A stretch of DNA of 64,000 bases from contig NC_065422.1 of the NCBI RefSeq assembly GCF_024362695.1, forward strand, positions 11,965,534 to 12,029,533, given 5' to 3'. The position numbers and the translations under genes are program-made. Of the stretch, positions 53,646 to 62,729 are shown piece by piece (within the stretch, counting starts at the first letter, position 1; every line of letters begins with the position of its first letter). The notes beneath the pieces were generated by a model. It was not told the DNA's origin, ran no database searches, and worked only from the letters and a program-made list of their open reading frames with translations. The stretch is from Pectinophora gossypiella (taxonomy: Eukaryota; Arthropoda; Insecta; Lepidoptera; Gelechiidae).

Positions 53646-54370
53646 ATGATTATTAAAGAGCTTCTCAACCTCACTATTATTTACCTAGGAGGAGTACCTG
53701 AACCTGATAGACAAAACTATGTATTATTAAACTATGTTGGATGGCAAAAGCAATTTATTGCTTAAAAATATTTTTATTTACGCACCAATTCAAAATTACC
53801 AAATAGAAGAAAAAGGAATTAAATATATCTGCATATTTTCAGTAATGATTTATGTTAAATACTAGTATCAAGCTTCTATTGCTTCGTCAGCGCCCAAAAA
53901 TGACTTGCAGCTATTAAAAGACCTTATTATGTTCGAGAATATAAATCCTGCACTAGCCAAAGTTTCATTAAAAAAAATAATGGGCCATTTGTGGTACTTA
54001 TCAGAGGAGCTCATATGATTAGCATTTTTGATGATGAAATTACCACAGATACCAAACAAAAAATGGTTCAAACGTTAAATAACGAAGTTCTCACTTCTCT
54101 CCGAAGCGAATAAGTCTGGATGCCATAGATATTGTAAGAAAAAATATCGAAGACTGTGTCTAGTAATTCACTTCGTTTCTGTAAGATACTCGGAATATCA
54201 TCCATTTTTTAGAAAAAGGAGTTGCTAACTGGCTTTTTGATGAAGAGTACAAAGTTGGAAGAGACATAGTGCGGTCAATGAGGTTAGTCAATGATATTGC
54301 AGAACGTGGTCTTGCTTTAATGGAAGCATTTAATAAGTTGATTACCATTAATGAGCAACAAAAGCAGTAA
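53646..54370 (+). pseudogene. transposase-like protein, multiply frameshifted
   Basis: Pieces in order: MIIKELLNLTIIYLGGVPEP, then LLNYVGWQKQFIA-stop (53646-53765); SAPKNDLQLLKDLIMFENIN, PALAKVSLKKIMGHLWYLSE, ELI-stop (from about 53866); frame change to IFDDEITTDTKQKMVQTLN; NSLRFCKILGISSI; frame change to FLEKGVANWLFDEEYKVGRD, IVRSMRLVNDIAERGLALM, EAFNKLITINEQQKQ-stop at 54368. From memory this resembles a multicopy family of uncharacterised arthropod proteins; its place in the 8-bp-duplication element suggests it is the transposase C-terminal half. At least three disruptions, so inactive. Confidence 0.7.
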
Positions 54371-54438
54371 CTATCTTCTTTTGATTGTCAAATAATTTAG
54401 AAAAAATATCCGATAGTAAAAAATCAACCCTAGTTAGT

Positions 54439-54778
54439 CTCTTTCTCTTTATTTAAGAGCTGCGCTCTTGTCGCGGTGGAGTAATCGCCTTCATTACTCC
54501 ATAGATAGGGCGTGTAGAACGGTGGTTGCCCCAATTAGCCTTCCGTTCCGCAGTACACCGACCAATTTCTCAATCGGTGATGTTCTAGCTAGAGCCCTAC
54601 CAGAATCCATTTCCTCGGCCTCCAACCAGTACTGATACCGCTGCTGCCCGGCATCAGGGGTGCGCTTTTGAAGTAGCGGCGCCTACTCGCTACGTCACAA
54701 GATCGGCATAGAACCTAAGTAGCATTTTATAGGTTAGCCCGTCCCAGTGAGCTACCCACTACGTTCTGCTAATCCTGT
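54439..54778 (-). mobile_element. SINE-D, full length, target duplication
   Basis: cctagttagt at 54429-54438 and 54779-54788. The minus strand runs from gggctaacctataaaatgct to its 3' end attactccaccgcgacaaga, gcgcagctcttaaataaaga. The last 45 bp match the end of the RTE-like LINE at 45205-45249 including its stop codon, so this SINE probably borrowed its tail from that LINE. The 5' region has no clear tRNA-like boxes. Confidence 0.8.
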
Positions 54779-55035
54779 CCTAGTTAGTAGTTAATAGTTA
54801 AGTAATCCTAGTTCGTAGTTAAGTATTTTTTAATTTTTAAAATGAATGTGTGTTAATTTCAAAAAATTTTTTTTTTCATTTTCAATGTCCTGTCGCAACC
54901 CCTAAAAATAAAAAAAAAATTCTAAAAAAAATGTCGTGTTTCTTTCTAAGCCTATATATCACTTTGCGAGGGTGCCCCAACGACATTTCAAAAAATATTT
55001 TTTTCTGAACAAATAAGGACCACCCTAGTGTTCAT

Positions 55036-55916
55036 AAATAAATTCCCATTGTTCTTTCTAAGATTCTAAAAATCAACATTCTTTTAATTTTTTGCATGTA
55101 TTTTTTATTTCCTTTACAACTTACAACAATTACTTACAGCTTCAGTTTGAAATTATCAAATTCTTTCACACTGGATTGTGAAAGACTTGTACGAATTCAT
55201 TCCAATACACTCAATAGGGTATTTGAATGGTTCAAAGATAAATTATAAAATGCTCAACTAGAAATAGAAGGCAGACTAAGATTTAAAAAAAGCAGTCTCA
55301 TTTTACTTTTTGGCGTATTTTCGAATTGTAATTATGAATTAAAGTAACAATGAGTACGACGTTTGACAGCTTTAATTGATGACGTTACAGGACAGTATTT
55401 CCACACAAACTCCAAAGGACACTTTCGTTTTGAGCTTTCGTAAAAAGTATCTCATTTGACTAGGTTTTAAATAAGCCTATAACAGATAGGTTGAAAATTT
55501 ACCAACAATTTACTAGCAAAGACCAACCTTCATCAAAGATTAAAAGAAAACTGTTTTACAAAAAAAATAACAACGCAATTTCTATTCAACCCAGCAAACC
55601 TATCAACATCAACGCAAAACAGCCAATTATTTACAATAACATAACACACAAGGAATAATTCCAAAGTAGGCAACTTAAATATTTACCAAGTACCTACATA
55701 TATGTAGCGAGATTTGAACGAGCAAACTTTAAGGTCCAAGGAAACGATGTTACGAGAGTCGAATCCCTGATTTGTAACTTAGAAAGGACGGGATTACAAA
55801 TTAATTGTACCAACTTAGTCCTATTCTCATGGTGCTACTACACTGCTGTTATAAAATGTTTAAAAACTTTATGGAATATTGACTAAGTCATCATTCACTC
55901 ACTCATTGATACGAAC
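55036..55916. other. no gene recognised
   Basis: AT-rich. Nothing beyond short A or T runs. Confidence 0.35.
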
Positions 55917-55985
55917 TTCTTCTGTCGTGTGGGTTGGGAAGTGGATGACCAACCTCAGCAACTATGGTGCCAGGGTTATTATAAG
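55917..55985 (-). repeat. SINE-A tail fragment
   Basis: cttcttctgtcgtgtgggtt, gggaagtggatgaccaacct, ggtgccagggttattat. Confidence 0.65.
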
Positions 55986-56074
55986 ATTTTATAGTTACCA
56001 TTAGATTAATTTGTAATTAATGGAAATTGAATCATCAATTTTTACATAAAATATATTTACTGTCGAGCATCTCA

Positions 56075-56185
56075 TCCGCCTAAAACTACTGCAGCTTCTC
56101 ACAACCTGTATAGCCAAGGAAAAGTAGCTACAAGAAAAACCGCCACCTCAACCAGCAGTGTAACACTCTCAGACTAGTGAAAATT
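56075..56185 (-). repeat. dispersed repeat F
   Basis: catccgcctaaaactactgc, agcttctcacaacctgtata, gccaaggaaaagtagctac, accgccacctcaaccagcag. Complement of 3690-3815. Confidence 0.7.
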
Positions 56186-56377
56186 GAATCTGTTCAAATT
56201 GAACCTTGACTAGCTTAAGATTACGAATGCGATAAATAAGCAACAGATTGGATATTAAAAGTGGATCAAAAGGGATCACTAATGGCTTTGTCTTGTTGGT
56301 AACTTTCGAGACAATGGAAGATTGTTTGTGTATTAGATTTTATCATTCTAAAAGATTCTCTAAAATCATCTCCATCG

Positions 56378-56588
56378 GTGTCTGACATCGTAACGAAAAC
56401 TTTGAGGGATGATTGAGACCATCATTCTGAGTTGATATCAAATGGAATTTTCCGTCGCATAAGTATGGAAGTAAAAATATTTTAAAAAAGAAAACATTTT
56501 TTTTATGAATTTTGCAACTGTTAATTGCACTTGATATCAATTCAGAATCATGGTTTGAACCATCCCCCACAGTATACGTTACGATGAT
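56378..56588. mobile_element. palindromic MITE, copy 4
   Basis: gtgtctgacatcgtaacgaa, ctttgagggatgattgagac, catcattctgagttgatatc; right arm gcacttgatatcaattcaga, atcatggtttgaaccatccc. The outermost accctgta termini are lost. Confidence 0.8.
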
Positions 56589-57532
56589 AACAGTTGCTGC
56601 GTCATAACGCAGCGCGGCGGTGTGAACTGAAACTACCCTTAGATTATGACAGATTTCTCTAAAGATGGTTTGTCGACGAAGTTTGGAGTCTATCAGTTAC
56701 TAAGATAATCACGCTGGTAGACTGGACGCGATTAACATATATGTTTCAAAACTTAGAAATTAGAAATAATTTATTCGCTTAGGATAGGCAGGTACAGAGT
56801 CACAATTTGGTGTAAGTCAGTGATACAGAATCTCTATCCTGCTGATTATTATTAGCATGCAAATATTAAAAGTTAAAAATCACTAATACTTACTATAAAA
56901 AAACTATTAGTAATTGATCATACGCGTAATTTACAAGTCATTATTTTAGTAGGTTCATTTTTAAAATTTTCAGGAATCTTATCAGTTCTTGGACTTGCTA
57001 GGTCGTGTGGTAGCCGTCTCCTTCTACGATTAATATCAGCTGCCGTCTTAAACAAATGTCCATGTTTCTTAATAAATTTTAAATACTAAGTAATTATTAA
57101 TTCTTAAACCTAACTACTAATCAAAAAATCACGCTATGTAAAATACAAAAAAATAATATATAAGTAAATATAAAAATGGTTGATGGTTGCCGGTTAATAT
57201 ATATCGGCGTCTGTAAAGGTTGAATATTCCTTAATGCATAAGGAAAAGAATTTCTTTCTCCGGAAATGACTCTTTGATACCAATGAACCCTTTCAGGCAA
57301 AGCAAAGCTTCAGATTTCGCGTTTATGAACCAATTTCCTCCATGCTTCAATCGTGCAATTTAGGAAATCCGATAAATGAAATCTATACTATCTTAATGCG
57401 TTTCTTTAAGATTATGTAATATGACCAGTATTATACAAAAAGTAATTTGTGGGAAAACATATCTTAAAAGTGGGTATTTCGTTTTTATTTCGTATATTTT
57501 CTACTTTAGGTCACAAAACTTTCACTTTTTCC
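56589..57532. other. no gene recognised
   Basis: No repeat motif or exon. Confidence 0.35.
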
Positions 57533-57605
57533 ACTCGAAGTCGTAAGTGGAATTTTGTGGCCTCTACCCCAATGGGAAATAGGCATGATCTTATAATATG
57601 TACTT
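57533..57605 (+). repeat. LINE 3' tail fragment (EEAR family)
   Basis: aagtcgtaagtggaattttg, tggcctctaccccaatggga, aataggcatgatcttata. Confidence 0.6.
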
Positions 57606-57799
57606 AGGTATTATACCATCAAAAGTATATAAGTAAGTCTGCTTAATTCTTTAAAGTTTTCAGTAACATTTCTATCTTGTTTTCTAATAATCTACAAACA
57701 AATTTAAAAGTAAGTACTGATTAATTATACAATACGCAATTCGTTATAAATTGAATTACATAGAGCTTTAAGACTTTATCACGTGGTTAGTGGTAAAGG

Positions 57800-57925
57800 A
57801 ATAAATCGTGAGGAAGTCCACATTCCCGAGAAATGCGTTTCGGAGGTAAACTTAACCTGTATTAGGCTGGTTTTCCCTTCGGGGAAGGTCAGACAGGCAA
57901 ACAAAGCAGGACGATAATGATGAAA
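57800..57925 (+). repeat. LINE family B 3' region
   Basis: aatcgtgaggaagtccacat, tcccgagaaatgcgtttcgg, ctgtattaggctggttttcc, cttcggggaaggtcagacag. The (gatgat)n end is reduced to cgataatgatga. Confidence 0.65.
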
Positions 57926-57951
57926 ACAACATAACAAAAGCTCACGTATAT

Positions 57952-58105
57952 ATCCCAATCGGGGTAGTCAGAGATACATCAATCACAAGATGAATTAAGT
58001 ATCCACACCTCACCGAGGTAAGACCAACGTGATAGTCGGTGAGCCGTAGCGCCGTGTGTAATAATGGCCGAGCCGAGTCTTTAATATAATTTGACATAAG
58101 ACTCT
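57952..58105 (-). repeat. repeat W
   Basis: aatcggggtagtcagagata, catcaatcacaagatgaatt, aagtatccacacctcaccga, gaccaacgtgatagtcggtg, agccgtagcgccgtgtgtaa. Confidence 0.7.
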
Positions 58106-58212
58106 ACAGCTGGTGAGGAGAAGGTGTGTTTACTACTCCTCAGCCTACCCCTTTGGTGACATAAGCTTGAGGCTATGTTATGATATAAGATATTATGTCA
58201 TATTATATGTTT

Positions 58213-58515
58213 AATAGCCACCGTGGTCTCGTGGTTGAGCGTTGGGCTCACGATCCAGAGGTCGCAGATTTGAATCCCGATGGGGACATATCACAAAAAT
58301 CACTTTGTGATCCCTAGTTTGGTTAGGTCATTACAGGCTGATCACCTGATTGTCCGAAAGTAAGTAAAGCCGTTGGTCCCGGTTACTATTTACTGATGTA
58401 AGTGAGTAATCGTTACATGAGCCATGTCAGGGGCCTTTGACGGCTCAATCATAACCCTGTCACCAGGGTTGATGAAGCTGGTATTCCACCTCACCACCCA
58501 CACGATATGAAGAGA
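58213..58515 (+). repeat. SINE-A, full length, plus strand
   Basis: Head: tggtctcgtggttgagcgtt (A box) and gatttgaatcccgatgggg (B box with one change from gGTTCGAatcc). Body: aatcactttgtgatccctag, gctgatcacctgattgtccg, aaagccgttggtcccggtta, catgtcaggggcctttgacg. Tail: tattccacctcaccacccac, acgatatgaagagag. A deletion removes the usual gatccgtgcttcggaaggca block. Confidence 0.8.
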
Positions 58516-58865
58516 GATGTTATATTAGACTATAACCTTTTATTCACCCGGGCAATTATTCACAAAATGGTTGCCATGGATATAACGCGATAGTAAAATT
58601 TATTCGTCTCATTACTGATTTATGAGCACAGCTTTTCTTTTATCGTGTATTTAATATATTCTCATAAGCATTTATAAATGTGAATATTCTGTTTTTTATG
58701 TATCAACATAAAACTGAATTAGGTATTATAAGTTCATTTGCCTCAAAGATTTTTTCATTTCGTCCTGTTAGCATATATATTTTCATTTGCTAGGCATTTT
58801 ATTTTTTTATGGTACCTATGGAAGTGTCAGATAATTGTGTATTTTCCATTTAATCAAATGAGTTA

Positions 58866-59040
58866 CTAAGATCCGTGCTTCGGAAGGCACGTTAAACAGT
58901 TGGTCCCGGCTTCTACTTACCGGTGTAAGTAAGTAGTCGTTACATGAGCCACGTCAGGGGCCTTTGGCGGCTCAATAGTAACCCTGACACAAGGGTAGAT
59001 GAGGTTAGTACTCCACCCCACAACCCACATGATAGAAGAA
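58866..59040 (+). repeat. SINE-A, 5'-truncated
   Basis: actaagatccgtgcttcgga, aggcacgttaaacagttggt, cacgtcaggggcctttggcg, accctgacacaagggtagat, aacccacatgatagaagaag. Confidence 0.75.
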
Positions 59041-59386
59041 GAAGGTTATACAGATAAATTACTAAGTACACAGTACATTATGAAATCAATAATAAAATAC
59101 TTGTTTGTAGAATGAATTTGCGAAATATTGACGGTATAAAAACCTTTGTGAATTGAGTAAAACGCTGAAAAAATATTTACATTGAACCTGTTGCTCTGCT
59201 TGTAAGCAGAACGCGTTTGATACGGTCTAGAGGGCAGGATGATGCGGGGTGAGTGCCTATTTTATGTAGCATGTACAATTGCGAATGGTCACCTTCTTCT
59301 TTATAAAGTAGGTATTGTAGTACTGCCATGGTTTCCTTCCTTCCATAGTAACGTATGTATATTTTTACGTATTTATATATTATTAT

Positions 59387-59680
59387 GGAGGAGCTCGGTC
59401 GCGCAGCGGTTAACGCGCTCGGTCTGCGATTGTTGAAGTTAAGCAACTTTCGCAAAGGCCGGTCATAGGATGGGTGACCACAAAAAAAAAGTTTTCATCT
59501 CGAGCTCCTCCGTGCTTCGGAAGGCACGTTAAGCCGTTGGTCCCGGCTGCATTAGCAGTCGTTAATAACCACCAATGCGCACTGGGCCCGCGTGGTGGTT
59601 TAAGGCCCGATCTTCCTATTCATCCATAGGGAAGGCCCGTGCCCCAGCAGTGGGGACGTTAATAGGCTGATGATGATGAT
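59387..59680 (+). mobile_element. composite tRNA/5S rRNA SINE
   Basis: tRNA-like start gctcggtcgcgcagcggtta, acgcgctcggtctgcgattg, followed by a 5S-rRNA-like block gttgaagttaagcaactttc, then aggatgggtgacc (compare 5S internal GTTAAGCAAC ... GGATGGGTGACC). Then a SINE-A-like module tccgtgcttcggaaggcacg, ttaagccgttggtcccggct, a body accaatgcgcactgggccc, and the tail gccccagcagtggggacgtt, ggctgatgatgatgat. A fusion of two pol III-type promoters with a LINE-type tail. A small minus-strand scrap (ggtcacccattctatgacc) is at 63836-63854. No clear target duplication. Confidence 0.8.
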
Positions 59681-59844
59681 ATATTATTATAATCATTATT
59701 TGTTATTTTCTATGTATTGTTTTTAATATAGTTTATCTAGTTACAAGTACTTATAATTTTCAACATTTTATTTTTTATTTTGCACTGTCTATCCAGCTAC
59801 ACTTTTCATTAAATTCATATCCTATATCTAAAGGTTGCCTGCAA

Positions 59845-59955
59845 GAGATAGCTACCTTAGCAATAAGGCCGCCTGTTGTACTACCAATTTAATTATAATA
59901 TAATGTATTTTTAATGTGATTCAAGTGCAATAAAGAGTTTTTGTATTGAATTGAA
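59845..59955 (+). repeat. LINE 3' end, ttgaattgaat tail
   Basis: accttagcaataaggccgcc, tgttgtactaccaat, caagtgcaataaagagtttt, tgtattgaattgaat. Same family as 2485-2594. Confidence 0.75.
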
Positions 59956-59990
59956 TGGTCCTAAAAAATGAAAGATTAAAAATATTATTA

Positions 59991-60438
59991 TACAGAATGT
60001 TAGTGACATCGTGCCGAATACTGAAGGGATGATTCAGCTAATATGAAGTAGAATTATATGTTTTAAAATTCATGTTCTTTTTAATCATTTTCAATTTTAT
60101 ACTTTTTGATAGAAAATTCCACTTGATATTAACTCAGAAGCAAAACGAAAGTTGATGGTAGGGCTGGCAGAAGAAGACCTAGAAGGACTTACATTGACCA
60201 AATTGGAGATGTCCTTAGAAAAGGTTTAACACGATCTACTCTGAACCGGCGTGCGTGTATGTAGCGATTGATGAATGTGGAGGAAGCCAGAGAAGTGTGT
60301 CAGGATCGAAGCAAATGGAATTCTATAGTCTCTGCTTACCCCGGTGGGAAATAGGCGTGAGTTTATGTATGTACGTATGTATGTATATTAACTCAGAATC
60401 ATAACCTGAATCATTCCTCTCAGTATTCGTTCCAATGT
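59991..60438. mobile_element. palindromic MITE, copy 5, interrupted
   Basis: Left arm tacagaatgttagtgacatc, ctgaagggatgattcagc; centre near 60090; right arm gaaaattccacttgat, attaactcagaa. Continues after the insert with atcataacctgaatcattcc, tcagtattcgttccaatgt. The insert is the LINE tail at 60140-60384. Confidence 0.8.
60140..60384 (+). mobile_element. LINE 3' tail insertion, 14-bp target duplication
   Basis: atattaactcagaa occurs exactly at 60126-60139 and 60385-60398. The insert begins gcaaaacgaaagttgatggt and reads VDGRAGRRRPRRTYIDQIGD, VLRKGLTRSTLNRRACM, stop, RLMNVEEAREV..., then 3' UTR ataggcgtgagtttatgtat and (gtat)n. A 5'-truncated copy of the EEAR-family LINE. It inserted after the MITE did. 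Confidence 0.9.
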
Positions 60439-60439
60439 C

Positions 60440-60560
60440 CTAACCAAGTCAGCCTACAATGTCAACTAAGGATCACTATTAGATTTTTGTGATATGTCCT
60501 CAAAGGGATTCGAACCTGGTGCTTCCGGATCGTGAGCCTAAAGATCACGTCCTGTCCCGC
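60440..60560 (-). repeat. SINE-A head fragment
   Basis: tttttgtgatatgtcctcaa, agggattcgaacctggtgct, tccggatcgtgagccta. B box gttcgaatccc present; A box lost. Confidence 0.65.
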
Positions 60561-61014
60561 GAGCTTATAATAAAGTAAATCTTATCAGCTTGGTTTAGAT
60601 TTGTAAATACCTCCCGGGAAATATTTTATTTTACAAGTAAATGGAAAGCAGAAGCTAAATTCCTATTTCCAAAACATTATTCACCTAACTACTTGGTATT
60701 CAGCAATTGTACGGAAATATTAATACAAGCATTATTATTCTAGGCTAGTCCGTTCCTATCCTCGCGTAGAGAAGACATTTTGTAAAACAACCCTTGTTTT
60801 GGTCGACAGTTTTTACCATAACCGCACTATAACATCAGAACTCGCTTGACGTAGAGGGGACATGATGCCACTCGCCGTAGCGAGAGCGCCGCTCGGGAAG
60901 TCGCTGTCGATGCCATAATTCGACATGTAAATGCAAAAAAAAAAAACTCAAATGGTATTAACTACTTGACCGGAACCAAATACGTAATTCTCATCACACG
61001 CATACATACATAAC
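60561..61014. other. no gene; repeat J and family E scraps
   Basis: 60845-60925 is the complement of repeat J (cttgacgtagaggggacatg, ccactcgccgtagcgagagc, gaagtcgctgtcgatgc). 60940-60980 (tggtattaactacttgacc) is a family E scrap with an A tract. Confidence 0.5.
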
Positions 61015-61082
61015 ATAACATAAACTGCCTATATACGTCCCACTGCTGGGCACAGGCCTCCCCTCAATCAACCGGAGGGGGG
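61015..61082 (-). repeat. SINE-B 3' fragment
   Basis: acataacataaactgcctat, atacgtcccactgctgggca, caggcctcccctcaatcaac, cggaggg. Confidence 0.75.
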
Positions 61083-61487
61083 AAAAAATCTTAACCAGGG
61101 TTTCCGAAACTATACCGCGATCCACTGGTGAGTTGTGAGCAAATATGGAGGGGGTTCGGCTGTAGAACGACACATTAACCGACCACCTGCGCCCCGTAAC
61201 AAACTTTGTTTATTATTTTAAAAGTTCTTTATTAATATTGGTAAACGGTTAATTTCATAGAGGGATTATAGCCCAAACAAAGGGAACAGATCAAACCTAT
61301 TTTATTGGAACAAAAGTATGATTAATCCATAATTTATGTTGTAACATCCGTATTTTTTTTTATCGCACCGGTCAGATTATCGCACCAGGATAATCAATTG
61401 GCCGGTGGCACATAGCGGTTAATGAGGCCTTTATTACCTATACAGAAAACTTAAAAGTAACAAGGATAAAAATCGTCAAAGAAATTA
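61083..61487. other. no gene recognised
   Basis: No motif assigned. Confidence 0.35.
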
Positions 61488-61690
61488 GAATAGAATAGAA
61501 ATAGTTTATTATAAAAGGACGCCACACACAAAAACAAGACAATAACATCATTTAAAATTTTCACAAAATAATTACAAAAAAGCACAACGGATGTTGGTCG
61601 AAATTATCATAAGGTGGTGGTGGACGATAAAAGAGCCTCACTCAGCACAAGTCGCGGCGTGAACCACGACGCTGGTATTATGTGGACCCT
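61488..61690 (-). repeat. LINE family D 3' end
   Basis: tagaatagaatagaaatagt, ttattataaaaggacgccac, gcacaacggatgttggtcg, aattatcataaggtggtggt, cactcagcacaagtcgcggc. Lacks the cgtcctgaga segment seen in 32707-32925. Confidence 0.7.
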
Positions 61691-62684
61691 GTTGGGTGAA
61701 TTACTTATATAAAAAAAAAACTTTACCAGAAAAGTTTTTTCTGCAGTCACAAAGCCCCATAAAACATGGCAAAGGGCGCATTAGAGCCTTTATACGCACA
61801 AATCTGAGGATATAGTGATAAATCAATCTACACGGATATTATCATAAGCATTAACCACGAAACCGATGCCCTACATACGAATTTACGATGTAAAGCAGGT
61901 TGTACAATGAACATAACATGAACTCACGACTATGTGTTATTTTTTTCGACGCCAGTTGTTTATAGTGAAAAAAGTATCATTTAATGAATAATTACGTAAC
62001 AATATTTAAAAAAAAACTAAAAGTCTAGGTATCCACCACAGGTCAAAAATATAATTATAAACATTATCATCGCCCCTAGCCTTATCCCGTTTTTATAGGG
62101 TCCGCTTACCTATCCTGAAGATTTGACAGGTCCGATTTTATACAGAAGCGACTACCTGTCTCACCTAATCTAAAAATTGTAATTATAAACAGATAATGAA
62201 TTCACATAAGCTTCTATATCAATTGAGGTAGTCATCCATCACAAGATGAATTACGTACGTTACGAGTACTAATATATATAATACACTTTGAAACCATGTC
62301 ACATTAACTTTCTTGACAAATTAAACCGTAAGTCCCATTAAATATCAAATATGATAGTGCGACAGGGTTCTAAAGTGGGTACATGATATTGCTCATGACT
62401 GTAAAATGTACATCGATAGCTTGCTTAAGTAGATTTTATTTTTTTAGCATTGGATTGGACTGGGAGCGAATTAAAACATAAAATGCCCTTAGCTGTTTGT
62501 AGATGCCGGCGATATATGTAGTATTTTTTTTAAACAAAGAACCTTTATAGTATACGAGCTATAATTGGTCAGAAGCAAGTGGTTGGAAATAAAAATGAAA
62601 CTAAACGCTACTACAAAGTAAATGGAAAATACAAAATGAAATTAAATAACTTAAAGACAACAATTAGTGCGTTTGTAGTAATAG
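61691..62684. other. no gene; LINE B and repeat W scraps
   Basis: 62060-62170 is a minus-strand LINE family B 3' end (ccctagccttatcccgtttt, atagggtccgcttacctatc, ctgaagatttgacaggtccg). 62215-62255 is repeat W (attgaggtagtcatccatca, caagatgaatta). The remainder is AT-rich. Confidence 0.5.
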
Positions 62685-62729
62685 TGTGTTTTGTGCAATA
62701 AAGTATATTTGGTTTGATTTGATTTGATT
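62685..62729 (+). repeat. LINE 3' end, tttgattt tail
   Basis: gtgttttgtgcaataaagta, tatttggtttgatttgattt, gattat. Third copy of the family at 2485-2594, shortest. Confidence 0.6.

Larger units (their letters stand above)
53147..55027. mobile_element. hAT-like DNA transposon, 1.88 kb
   Basis: The 8-bp duplication gtgttcat is at 53139-53146 and 55028-55035. 17-bp perfect inverted termini tagggtggtccttattt. Contains a broken transposase reading (53646-54370) and a 340-bp SINE inserted at 54439-54778. Without the SINE and its duplication it is about 1.53 kb. It lies only 125 bp beyond the right end of the previous hAT-like element. Confidence 0.9.

Noticed and set aside
59387..59520. 5S rRNA gene
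   Set aside because: Only a short internal 5S-like block is present, fused to a tRNA-like head; it is repeated as a SINE.
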